DNA of 64,000 nucleotides from Zantedeschia hybrid cultivar (taxonomy: Eukaryota > Streptophyta > Magnoliopsida > Alismatales > Araceae): the NCBI GenBank assembly GCA_030544215.1, contig JARZZO010000004.1, forward strand, positions 44,567,980-44,631,979. Direction: 5' to 3'. Positions 1 to 10,474 of this stretch are shown here, one piece after another (the stretch's first letter is position 1; each line of letters begins with the position of its first letter). The notes under the pieces were generated by a model. It had not been told where the DNA came from, searched no databases, and saw only the letters and a program-made list of their open reading frames with translations. The position numbers were made by a program, and so were the translations under genes.

Positions 1-92
1 AGACTCTGGCATTCGTTCAGAAAAGTTATGCTTTCTCTTTAATTATATACTCCCAATTTTATGATAGAATCTTTTTGGTCGTTAAAGTTAGC

Positions 93-100
<8 letters not shown>

Positions 101-181
<81 letters not shown>
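101..181. repeat. (TA)n microsatellite
   Basis: About 40 uninterrupted TA dinucleotides. It produces an artificial Ile-Tyr reading frame on the minus strand that is not a gene. It lies just before an inverted copy of the lipid-transfer-protein upstream repeat. Confidence 0.97.
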
Positions 182-183
<2 letters not shown>

Positions 184-184
184 T

Positions 185-395
185 AATATTTCTAAAGATG
201 TCAAAGATAGTATTGTTACATGAATTAATGTCAAATCTCAACAATTACTAAAAGAGAAGAAAAGACGGATTTAGAGAGCATAAGGGGTGCTTGGATTTGC
301 TACACCAGTAATTGTTAGAATGAGTAATACTTGCTGCACCGTACATGGTGCAGCCTATTTTTTTAAAAACCGCATCATAAATGACTGTTCGTTGG
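185..395 (-). repeat. Inverted partial copy of the nsLTP upstream repeat and MITE end
   Basis: Read on the minus strand, this stretch matches the junction found at about 4560-4740: the GTATTACTCATTCTAAC end of the MITE-like element, then CCAAATCCAAGCACCCC-like sequence, then the CTCTAAATC / AGTAATTGTTGAGATTTG promoter repeat. Only the edge of the MITE is present and the rest diverges by about position 395. It shows that the nsLTP upstream module was once also copied in the opposite orientation. No coding part accompanies it. Confidence 0.75.
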
Positions 396-2175
396 CTCAA
401 ATTCAAAAACCAAGTGTTGATCTACTGGTTTGTATGCAGGTTCTCCTTGGTAGGTAGGGTTTATCTTCTCTTGATCCCAATTATAAGGACTGAGGTTTTG
501 GATTCAGTTATCAAGTTGGTTTCAGTGTTAGACCCTTAGTTTGGGCCGTTATGGACTTGGTGCATAGATTATTTGACGCACTTTTGAAATGCGTCAGCCG
601 TAGGCGATGCGATTTAGGAGCCATGTATGTGTGTCGTGTGGACATGTGTTATGGCACGAATGTACGGTCTCAGTCTTGTCATCTGAATAGTGTCTTACAT
701 GGTCGACGCGATTCAGATATTTGTCAGTGTACGACCCTTGTCTCGTCGTCTGAACTGCGCCGTCTTGGGACGACGCAATTTAATTTGGTCGGAGTTGACG
801 TCCCGAGCCACTATTCCTTTCTTCGTCTTTTCTCTCATTCTCTCTTTCTCCTCTCTCTCTTCCCTCTCCTTGTCTCTCCGATCACATCTCTCCCTCTTCC
901 CCTTCCTCCACTCCAGCTCTCCTCTATCACCTCTCACTACTTCCACCTCCATCTTCATCGCAGCTTCTTCACTCTTTAGATGGTGACCGACGTCTCGATC
1001 AGGTGACGTCGTCCACTATGGTACCAGCGGCGGTTTGCAGTATGGCGGTTCAACAATGATGAGTTAGGAGGAGTTCAAGTAACCAGTAGGATGACAATCC
1101 TTACGTGTGTTTTGATTATTTTAATCTATGATTTCTCGCTTTGAACCATACTATAGATGTGTGGGGGGTTTTGGGTATAATTGAGTGTGTTTTAAGAGTT
1201 TTTGATTGAAAATGGTGTTTTTGAAAATGGGAATCACATGTTATTGTGGTTCATAGATTTTCCCTTATCTATATTTTGTGTTTTTATAGGTTTTGGGGGG
1301 AGAGAGACCCCATATTGTGGCTTGGTGGAGATCGGAAGGGAGCTCGGTTTCGAGCGTAAAACACATTCACTTAGGGCGACGCGATTTGAAGAAGGCGTCA
1401 CCCTGAGTCGACGCGAATTGTGGCCCGTGCCCCTATGTCGCGAGGCCAGAGAGTAGGATAGGACGCTGAATGACGTCGGCCATGAGTGATGCGATTCAAG
1501 CTAGTATCTTAGGGTCTTGAGGCCTGACAGAGAGGAAAATCAGTTTTAAGGCCGTTGAATGGCATTGACCTGAGTCGATGCGATTCAAGCCAAAGCCCTG
1601 AATATTTTCTACATTTAACATATGTGATTATTATACATTATGTCAATTAAATTCTTATACATTGTTAGAAGATCATGTTAAATGCATGCTTGAAATCATA
1701 CATTGAGGCGTAGATTTTCTATGTGATCGGAATCGTATTGTGTTACGTTTATGTGATCGTAGACCTAGAGTGACAGTTATTAGCATTTTATATCCTATAT
1801 CGGTGTGAGAGTGATGAAGTGACGGTCTGAGAGTGACAAGGTGGCGCCTAGGAGGAAATGGTCACCTAGTGTACATGAGGTAATAGCTAGTACCGGTGCG
1901 GAAGTGGTACACTTCGGAGTGTCACTTGTGATTGGGAGGAGGCTGAAAAATAAGAAACTAGACAGACCGGAATAACCAGTGCGCTATCCGAGGGATAGAG
2001 GTAGAGAGCATCCAAGACAAAGAGTTGTGTAGTTGCAATAAAAGAAAAAAGATTTTGAATATTCACGGACTCACACGTGAGATTCTTTGGCCGAACCGAC
2101 GAAATGACATCTATTCATCTCTTACTAACTAACGATCTGTTCCATCTTACGTACAGATGAGCCTACTAATTGTTA
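396..2175. other. Noncoding DNA with an inverted-repeat motif array
   Basis: No convincing gene. A pyrimidine-rich tract runs about 820-975. Six copies of an imperfect inverted motif (TGAAtgGCGTC, spacer, GACGCGATTCA-like) lie at about 584-616, 683-716, 750-782, 1371-1420, 1466-1499 and 1555-1589. Their layout matches the motif array of the Tat element at the right end of the window, with GATTCA in place of GTTTCA. This suggests a decayed regulatory region of a related element, but no LTR ends or coding sequence were identified here. Confidence 0.5.
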
Positions 2176-2179
2176 AATG

Positions 2180-2700
2180 AGATTAAAATAATTACATTTT
2201 ATTAAAAATTAAAATTTTAATCACAAAAAAAAATTGTTTACAAGAATAATTACTTGACACGTCGCATCAATTTGTCAGACGGCACATCGACAGCCAGATG
2301 CGTGATAGTCTTAAAGTCGGGATTGAAAATTTCGACTTAAAGTCTATGTTAGCGATTTCGACTTTAAGTCGGCATTGCCAACGCCGACTTTAGGCATAAT
2401 ATACATTGCCTGCTGGACTCCTCATTCTTTTCCGCATCTTCCCCTGAAGGGAATGTTTTTAAAACAATTAAAATGTCAGCAATATCAAGGCCGACTTAAA
2501 ATCGGGGTTGGCAGCATCGACCTTAAGTTGGCATTGTCAACACCGACCTTATCAATGTTGACTTTTAGCAAAAAATGATATGTAGCTGTCGTCTGGTAGG
2601 TTGACATTACGTACTATATGACTATTCTTGTAAATAGTTTTTAATAATAAATAAAAATTTAATTTTTTTTTGTTAAATTTTTTCCAGAGACAAAAGGTCA
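2180..2700. mobile_element. Foldback/MITE-like element with GTCGG inverted motifs
   Basis: The ends form an imperfect inverted repeat: A-rich sequence plus TTGTTTACAAGAAT near 2233-2247 faces ATTCTTGTAAATAG plus T-rich sequence near 2624-2680. Inside are several short inverted motifs with arms like CTTTAAGTCGG and CCGACTTTA around spacers such as CATTGCCAACG (about 2311-2341, 2350-2393 and 2489-2570). No transposase is encoded. A target duplication was not resolved, so the exact ends are uncertain. Confidence 0.5.
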
Positions 2701-3479
2701 AAATCGATAAAGTAGGAACTGCAAAATTAAGAAGAATTTTATTCTTTTTTTTTGTAGGTGGATGGCACCATAATATTATACATGCGTCACTTAGATAATG
2801 AATGACTATTTTGAGAGATAAGTTATTCTGAGATTCATTATACTGGAATAAGACATATTTTGGTTTGAAATACTATTTAGCTTATGCCAAATTAAAGGGA
2901 ATAAACAATTTTGCCTCTTTTATTCAAATGAGTTATTCTGCTTATTGCTCTCCTGTGGTACCCACGTAGAATAAGGGATTCTATCTATCAGAGTATTATT
3001 TTTTTATATATTATGCTAAATAAGTTACCCTGTTCCGGCTTATTCCGTTATTAAAGTGAACAAAAGAGAGAAAATGTCGATTACAACATAGAGGATCGTA
3101 GTTGTCTTTGTTTAGAGGCCCTCTTCCATTTCAATGCTTCCCTCAACCTCGAGTATTAGTAGGCTGGGCCTTATGGACCTACTCAAGTTGCCAAAGTCTT
3201 GAAATATTAATTTTCATAATTAAGGTAGTAATTATTGTTGGAAATTACTATTTTGCAGTTTTGCACGTTGGTGGCATTTTCCTTTAAAATAAAATCGAAA
3301 TAGGGAAAGAGAATCTTGTTTGTTTTTCCAGGAACGGAGGACCATAGAAGGGACCGGAGGATCCTATTCCATATTTTCTACCAAATGGTAACAGAGCCAC
3401 CCACCTAAATTCGCAGTATCCTTATCTTTTTAAATTCTTGGACAGGTGTCTATCCAAGCACTACGTACGGGTCACTTTA
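2701..3479. other. Noncoding DNA, nothing recognised
   Basis: AT-rich sequence with only short, low-complexity open frames. I see no conserved protein motif, RNA gene or terminal repeats. Confidence 0.5.
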
Positions 3480-4212
3480 TTAATTTTGAAAATATTAAAG
3501 ATTCTAATAAGGACCAAGAGAAGTGCAAGTCTACCTATTTTTTGTTTAGCTCCACGTTGGGGCTTTTAAAAAATTGCATGGTAAACATTGTTTTTAAAAT
3601 TGATATTTAGCTTTTCAATATTTAGACGAATCAAGACGGAATAGGACAAAACTCCACTTGTTTGCATCCCTAACTAAAAAGGTTCAAATGTCGCACGAGA
3701 GAAGGGCACATCTCATTATCACTCGGATTGATCCATTTGCAGACATGATCGACAAATTAAGTTTAAGTGGTACGACAATGATTATTTGTAATTTTATGAT
3801 TTAGCAATGTTTCATACCATATATAATTTCTCTCAATTTTACTATTTATATACTTGGATGGGTTACCATATATTTATTTTAGCATTTTCACTTAATATAT
3901 TGTAATTACAAGAGCTTGCATATTATGCATATGAATTTATTTTACATTCGGCATCCCATCCATATAGATTTCACATGGAGTTATTTATTACAGCTCAAGG
4001 TTGCACTTGCAACTTCCACACGATGCCACATATTCGTAACCCGTGCTGCATCTTAATTGAGAAAATTGAGATAAACCGGCTGTTAAGCTCGATGACTCTA
4101 ACAAACTCCACGCCAACAGATGGCAATCATTTAACTAAGATTGGATCAGAAGTTATCCTAACAGTTACATTTGTAGAAAAGAACTACCATTAGATAAGAA
4201 GCTATTCTAAGA

Positions 4213-4611
4213 AGAGAAACATTTGCTGCACCGTGCGCAGGCAACCGTCCCATCAAATTGAGTGGATGACTGCAGCAGTAGTAATTTTTTTATTTTTTAT
4301 TTTTTTGAATTTGTTTAGGTCAGTCCAATCATGATTGACACTTTTTATGCAGGTCGATCTCTAATCAGACGATCCAAAAAATCTGAAAATGAAAAAATCG
4401 AGCTCAATGAACAATTCAAATTTAAAAATCGAGCCAATAAACTGTCATTGAGCTCGATTTTTGAATTTTCAAATTTTTTTGGCTCTTCCGATCGAAAATC
4501 GGATTATATGGACGTATAAGACATGATGCGACCCACCCAAACAAAAATTGAAATAAAAAATAAAAAATTGGGTTGCACCATGTGCAGTGCAGTGCAGCAA
4601 GTATTACTCAT
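4213..4611 (+). mobile_element. MITE-like foldback element, copy 1
   Basis: The left end GAGAAACATTTGCTGCACCG is an imperfect inverted repeat of the right end (minus strand reads GAGTAATACTTGCTGCAC). The interior forms a long hairpin: about 4370-4410 (AAAAAATCGAGCTCAATGA) pairs with about 4450-4492 (TCATTGAGCTCGATTTTT) around a 40-base loop. Near-identical copies lie at about 5884-6254 and 9251-9638, always just upstream of an nsLTP promoter. The open frame inside is a by-product. All three copies could have moved with the segmental duplication rather than by transposition. Confidence 0.65.
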
Positions 4612-4639
4612 TCTAACCGTTATTGGTGTACCAAATCCA

Positions 4640-5215
4640 AGCACCCCTCACGCTTTCTAAATCTGTCTCTTCCTCTCTTTTAGTAATTGTTGAGATTTGG
4701 CATTAATTGATGTGAGATTTGCCATTAATTCATGTGAGATTTAGCATTAATTCACATGACAACACTATCTTGGACGCTCTCTAAATCTGTCTCTTCCTCT
4801 CTTTCAGTAATTGTTGAGATTTGACATTAATTGATGTGAGATTTACCATTAATTGATGTGAGATTTGGCATTAATTCACATGACAACACTATCTTGGACG
4901 CTCTCTAAATGTCTCTTCCTCTCTTTTAGTAATTGTTGAGATTTAGCATTAATTGATGTGAGATTTGCCATTAATTTATGTGAGATTTGACATTAATTCA
5001 CATGACAACACTATACTTTTAGTAGTTGTTGAGATTTGACATTAATTGATGTGAGATTTGTCATTAATTCATGTGAGATTTGGCATTAATTCATATGACA
5101 ACCCTATCTTTGAGGTTCTCTAAATCTGTCTCTTCCTCTCTTTTAGTAATTGTTGAGATTTGGCATTAATTCATACGGCAACACTATCTTTGACGCTCTC
5201 TAAATCTGTCTTTTC
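4640..5215 (+). repeat. Tandem promoter repeat, about 120-bp unit
   Basis: About five imperfect units. Each contains a CTCTAAATCTGTCTCTTCCT stretch, then GTAATTGTTGAGATTTGGC, alternating ATTAATTGATGTGAGATTTG segments, and a CATATGACAACACTATCTT-like end. It sits directly upstream of the nsLTP core promoter. Shorter versions precede the other two copies (about 6290-6430 and 9680-10035), so the repeat number has changed between copies. Confidence 0.85.
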
Positions 5216-5257
5216 ATAAATTCACAGCTAGAGAGAGAGAGAGAGATGATGTTGCCC

Positions 5258-5265
5258 TATAAATA
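5258..5265 (+). promoter_or_regulatory. TATA box of the intact nsLTP gene
   Basis: TATAAATA lies about 77 bases before the ATG at 5342, a normal distance for a plant core promoter with a short leader. It follows a GA-repeat tract (5230-5246). The same box is kept in the truncated copy (6477-6484). In the disrupted gene it reads TGTAAATA (10073-10080). Confidence 0.75.
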
Positions 5266-5341
5266 GATATGGAGCCCCTCTCCACTTCCCCATCTACCAA
5301 ATTAAGAAGCATACATTCGTATCCAAGAAGCTCCGAAGAAA

Positions 5342-5635
5342 ATGAGGTGCTTACAGTGCTTCCTAGCGTGCGCCGTGGCCGTTGTCCTGCTTCTGCAAGC
5401 CATCGTTGTGGTGCCGGCCACAGCCGCCTGCTTCACGGATGGGCTTTCAAATGAATGTGCTCAAAGTGGAACTCCATCTGCTGAGTGTTGTGCCTTGTTG
5501 AAGAAGCACGTACTGTGCCTCTGTGGGTACTTTAAGGATCCCGATGAAGTGTCGAAGTTTGTGCATTCTCCCATAGTCCAAAAAGACTTCCAAGCCTGCG
5601 CTGTCCCCCTTCCCCCATGCGTTTCGCATCCTTAA
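5342..5635 (+). CDS. nsLTP type 2-like eight-cysteine protein
   Basis: Predicted secreted lipid-transfer-like protein of 97 residues. Residues 1 to about 28 are a typical signal peptide: MRCLQCF, a long Val/Leu/Ala core, then a small-residue cleavage region near ATA-AC. The mature part carries the complete eight-cysteine motif in order: C, C, CC, CLC, C, C. The segment CLCGYFKDPDEVSKFV and the ending C-x6-C fit the type 2 non-specific lipid transfer family. The loop between the second and third cysteines is shorter than usual (9 rather than about 13 residues). Such proteins normally act in the apoplast and bind lipids in a cavity held by four disulfides; no specific ligand can be assigned. 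It is a single exon and starts at the first ATG after the TATA box. This is the only complete member of the local cluster. Confidence 0.85.
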   Translation: MRCLQCFLACAVAVVLLLQAIVVVPATAACFTDGLSNECAQSGTPSAECCALLKKHVLCLCGYFKDPDEVSKFVHSPIVQKDFQACAVPLPPCVSHP

Positions 5636-5883
5636 CTTTGACTCAGATGTTACTTAACATGCATCATCCATGTTATCATATATGCAGTAGAGGAAGCTAG
5701 CTCTTATTTCTGATCGCCGCACTTTAGTGCATGGGAGCTTCCTGGCATGGCGCTCGCTTAATTTAATTGTTTGTCAAAGTGTTTTGCAATTTGGTTGCTC
5801 CTAGATATGAATTAACATATGCTCAAGTCTAAAAGCTCACTTAACTAGCCTTGCATTAGCTTGAACTCATTCATTATCTAATT

Positions 5884-6545
5884 GCAGCAACAGTCCCATC
5901 AAATTGAGTGGATGGCTGCAGCAGTAGTAATTTTTTTATTTTTTATTTCTTTGAATTTTTTTAGGTCAGTCCAATCATGATTAACACCTTTTATGCATGT
6001 CTATCTCTAATTGGACAATCCAAAAAATCTGAAAATGAAAAAATCGAGCTCAATGAACAATTCAAATTTAAAAATCGAGCCAATAAACTGTCATTGAGCT
6101 CGATTTTTGAATTTTCAAATTTTTTTGGCTCTTCCGATCGAAAATCGGATTATATGGACGTATAAGACATGATGCGACCCACCCAAACAAAAATTGAAAA
6201 ATAAAAATAAAAAATTAGGCTGCACCATATGCGGTGCAGCAAGTATTACTCGTTCTAACAGTTACTAGTGTAGCAAATCCAAGCACCCCTCATGCTCTCT
6301 AAATCTGTCTCTTCCTCTCTTTTAGTAATTGTTGAGATTTGACATTAATTGATGTGAGATTTGCCACTAATTAATGTGAGATTTGGCATTAATTCATATG
6401 ACAACACTATCTTTGACACTATCTTTTCATAAATTCACAACTAGAGAGAGAGAGAGAGAGAGATATGATGTTGCCCTATAAATAGACCTGGAGTCCCTCC
6501 ACTTCTCCATCTACCAAATTAAGAAGTATACATTAGGATTCCAAA
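5884..6545 (+). pseudogene. Promoter-only truncated nsLTP copy
   Basis: A third copy of the nsLTP upstream module: MITE-like element (about 5884-6254, left end missing), a short promoter repeat, a GA tract, the TATA box (6477-6484) and the transcribed leader up to AGAAGTATACATT. At about 6537-6550 the match to the other copies stops just before the expected ATG, and unrelated sequence follows. No coding sequence remains. If transcribed, it would drive downstream noncoding DNA. Confidence 0.75.
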
Positions 6546-8449
6546 GATGTGTCCCCCTTCGAAATCCTTTCCTCTCCATGTTTAAAAAAATAATAAAATC
6601 TATTAATACTAAATATATATATGCACCGAGGGACACGTCAAACTTAGATACACCCCATCGTAAAATCCTCCATCTTGATTTCAAAAAATAATAATAATAA
6701 TAATAATCATATCACTCAAAAAAAGACCAAAAAATATCTCATAGTCCTGTCAATTAGTGAACAGGTAAAAAACTAAACCTCTTGACAAATTTTCTGAAAA
6801 TAACCAAAGAAAGCAAAATGACAATTGAGTTTGCGCCTCCTCTGACAAACTCAACTCTATAACTAAAAAATGAATACATGTGGAATTTCTTTCCAAATGT
6901 CAAACATAAACCCATCAATTTCTGAAAGCAATCTTGTCATTTCATTCATATCATTTTAAAGGATGTTGTACCAAATCTTTCGTTGATTAATTAAGAGTTT
7001 TTCTCTTCAGAAGATGTAATTAACGTTATTCTATTTATGGGTAGTTGGATCGGGTCAAATGAACAAACATAATCATCTGAATGATTCAGATCAAGCGCAC
7101 AAGTACAAATAAAAATCCAAATCTTAAATAACAAAAATAAAAGCATCACAATCTCTTTTGACACATTCGGTGGGACCTGTCCTCCCTTCATCTTCTCGTC
7201 GGAAGAATAAGGCTAACACTTATTCCTTGAAATCACTAGATTGTTCTCCTCTCTAATGGAATGTTTGACCGATTGAATATTTTAATTATTAAATAGTATT
7301 TTAACAAAGATAGCCAGATCACTTCATATTCTATAGACTTATTCCATTGCCAAAACAGGGGCTTAGTGTTATTAAGAAATGAAGTCTTAATAGGGCAATT
7401 TTAATTGCACATAGGGAATTAGATGCGTTCTTAATTTGTGTAGGCAATATATCCGAGTAACCTTCATATTTCCTTCTTAAGCATCTAATTTTCTGTCTCT
7501 AATAAATTTGTAAAGGTAAAAATACACTCTCAACTCTTCTTCCCTATTTAATTAAGCGGGTAAGAATAATGGGGAAGGTTTTTACCACAAGGGTACTTCC
7601 CAAGAGCCCCAACTCTTCACTGTCTCCACGTTGCTTGGGGATAGAACAAGGATTGAGATCCTCTAAGTACACAGATAAGAGTTAATAAGTATAGAGATGA
7701 TCATTTATAGTAAATCTCCTTACACATAATTGTTTCTTAATTTCGTACGTCAGTAGATGCGCTTCGAAGATCCCAATTCACACAACAATGACCACATGGC
7801 CCAAGATAGGAGCTCTCACCTGCCCTACAATCTCTCAAAGATAACAACACTATAAATTGACGAGAAATACTACTATACCATATTTTTTTATTATCTTCTT
7901 TGTCACACTTATTAATAATTATTTAATCTCTTAATCAAATAGTTCTCATTAAAGATATTTTTGACATAAATTTTTGTACAACTAACGCACTTAATGAGAG
8001 CTTTCTAATCAAGTGATCAAACTGATGCCAATGAGTATGGTAAGAGGGTAGAATGCTATTCATAAATTGGCCAGGAGTCTCTCCTCCCTTCCTCCCCATG
8101 GTTGCCCCCACATTCCTCTCTTGCATCCCTAATGATTTGAAAATTGATATCTTCAGGACCTTTCTCTAAGCCCTAAAAAGTTATTGATTGGAATTAATAA
8201 TTTCTGTGGAATTAACTGGTACACTCGACAGTTAGCTTGAGTTTGACTCAGTATATACTTGAAATTTGGTTCATTTATTAAATTATATGAGCCAAACTCA
8301 AATAAATTTTCAAGCTCGATTTATAGAGGAACTTACTTCCTATACTTGCCTTCTCTACTTGTTTAAATTCATGAACAAACTCATTTCATATTTCATAGTT
8401 TTTTAAAATTATTAACATAATTTCAAATAACCTTAATATTTTCAACTTG
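6546..8449. other. Noncoding spacer between nsLTP copies
   Basis: AT-rich DNA with scattered short open frames lacking recognisable motifs. There is a short (ATA)n tract near 6690. No RNA gene or mobile-element ends were seen. Confidence 0.5.
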
Positions 8450-10425
8450 CACCATTTCAAATATTGAAGGTTCTAATAGGGACCAAGGGAAGTGCAAGTG
8501 TACCTAGCTATTTCTTGTTTAGCTCCACGTTGGGGCTTTTACAAAATTGCATGGTAAACATTGTTTTTAAAATTTCACCTCCCATCATCTTACCTAGTTA
8601 ATGTGGCTGTACACTTTACGGGCTCAGGCTTATGCAAATTAACCATGCCTCTAGTTTCTGAGAAGGAGTCATATTGCCATAGTTTGCCTTTGGTTTATAA
8701 ATTTTAAAGCATAAAATCTTTTGGACTAAATTTATCGTCAATTAGGCCCGCTAGCTTTTCGATATTTAGCTCATGCTTATTTAATAGTTAGACAAATAAA
8801 ACTTGAATAATTATCTTACATACTAATTGCCTCGAACTTAATCGATTAAAATCAGACCAATCAAGTTTGAATAGGACAAAACTCTATTTGTTTTCACCCC
8901 TAACTAAAAAGGTACAAATGTCCCCTAGATGACAAAGGTGGAAAGAAAAGAGAGAAGGGCACATCTCGTCATCACCATTTCGGGTTGATCCATTTGTAGA
9001 CATGATCGATAAATTAAGTTTTAGAGGTACGACAATGATTGCTTGTAATTTTATGATTTAACAATGTTTCATACCATAAATAATTTTTCCTGCAGCATCT
9101 TAATTGAGAAAACTGAGATAAACCTTCTGTTAAGTTCGATCACTCCAACAAACTCCATGCCAACAATTAACTAGGATTGGATCAGAAGTTATACTAATAA
9201 TTACATGTGTAGCAAAAGAACTACCATTGAATAAGAAGTTATTCTAACAGGAGAAACACTTGCTGCACTGTACGCAAACAGTCATGTTATCAAATTGAGC
9301 GGACGACTGCAACAATAGTAATATTTTTATTTTATTTGAATTTTTTTAGGTCAGTCTCAAATCATGATTGACACTTTTTATGCAAGCCGATCATTAATTG
9401 GACGATCCAAAAAATCTGAAAATTAAAAAATCGAACTCAATGAATAATTCAAATTAAAAAATTGAGCCAATAAACAGTCATTGAGCTCGATTTTTGAATT
9501 TTCAGATTTTTTTGGCTCTTTCGATCGAAAATCGGATTATATGGATGTATAAGACACGATGCGGCCAACCCAAACAAAAATTCAAAAAAAAAAAAAAAAA
9601 TGGGTTGCACCATGTGCGGTGCTGCAAGTATTACTCATTATAACATTCCCGGTGTAGCAAATCCAAGCACCCCTCACGCTCTCTAAATCTGTCTCTTCCT
9701 CTATTTTAGTAATTGTTGAGATTTGACATTAATTCATGTGAGATTTGACATTAATTCATATGACAACACTATCTTTGACACTATCTTTTCATAAATGACG
9801 CTCTCTAAATCTGTCTCTTCCTCATTTAGTAATTATTGAGATTTGGCATTAATTGATGTGAGATTTGTCATTAATTAATGTGAGATTTAGCATTAATTCA
9901 TATGACAACACTATCTTTGACGCTCTCTAAATCTGTCTCTTCCTCTCTTTTAGTAATTATTGAGATTTGCCCTTAATCAATGTGAGATTTGGCATTAATT
10001 CATATGACAACACTATCTTTGATACTATCTTTTCATAAATTCACAACCAGAGAGAGAGAGATGATGTTGCCCTGTAAATAGACTTGGAGTCCCTCTTCAC
10101 TTCCACATCTACCAAATTAAGAAGTATACATTCGTATCCAAGAAGCTCCGAAGAAAATGAGGTGCTTACAATGCTTCCTAGTGTGCGCCGTGGCTGTCGT
10201 CCTGCTTTTGCAAGCCATCGTTGTAGTGCCGGCCGTAGCCGCCTGCATCACGGATGGGCTTTCAAATGCATGCAATGAAACGGGAAATCCATCTGCTGAG
10301 TGTTGTGCCATCCTGAAGAAGCACGTACTGTGCCTCTGTGGGTACTTTAAGGATCCTGATGAAGTGTCGAAGTTTATGCATTCTCCCACAGTCCAAAAGC
10401 ACTTCCAAGCCTGCGCTGTCCCCCT
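8450..10425 (+). repeat. Segmental duplication, nsLTP locus copy 3
   Basis: Same order as copy 1: GTTTAGCTCCACGTTGGGGC block, MITE-like element (about 9251-9638), promoter repeat (about 9680-10035), GA tract, leader and nsLTP gene. The block is interrupted at 10425 by the Copia insertion and resumes at 21139. Confidence 0.8.
9251..9638 (+). mobile_element. MITE-like foldback element, copy 3
   Basis: Same termini (GAGAAACACTTGCTGCACTG on the left, GCAAGTATTACTCAT on the right) and same internal AATCGA/TCGATT hairpin as the element at 4213-4611, with more point changes and a longer A tract near 9585. Confidence 0.65.
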
Positions 10426-10474
10426 TGTTGGGTTTTCTCGGGTTTCTCCGGATCGCTCACGCAGCGGAAAATAA
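10157..10474 (+). pseudogene. nsLTP-like gene disrupted by LTR insertion
   Basis: A close paralog of the gene at 5342, with the same signal peptide and the first seven cysteines (C, C, CC, CLC, C). The host reading frame is intact to 10425, where the Copia LTR begins. The frame then runs into the LTR for about 15 residues of unrelated sequence and ends at 10474. The lost end, including the eighth cysteine and the native stop, sits 10.7 kb away at 21139-21168. Without the last cysteine one of the four disulfides cannot form, so a functional product is unlikely. Its TATA box is also altered to TGTAAATA. Confidence 0.85.

Larger units (their letters stand above)
3480..5770 (+). repeat. Segmental duplication, nsLTP locus copy 1
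   Basis: This block matches 8450-10425 (continuing after the Copia insertion at 21139-21270). Shared landmarks, in order, are GTTTAGCTCCACGTTGGGGC (3546 and 8518), the MITE-like element, the promoter repeat array, the TATA region, the nsLTP coding sequence and its 3' flank with GTGCATGGGAGCTT. The two copies are about 5 kb apart and in the same orientation, so the locus was duplicated in tandem. Confidence 0.8.

Noticed and set aside
59..244. Minus-strand reading frame across the (TA)n tract
   Set aside because: It is only alternating Ile-Tyr codons from a microsatellite.
551..986. Overlapping frames in the pyrimidine-rich stretch
   Set aside because: Composition-driven Ser/Leu/Pro sequence with no domain; frames are open on both strands.
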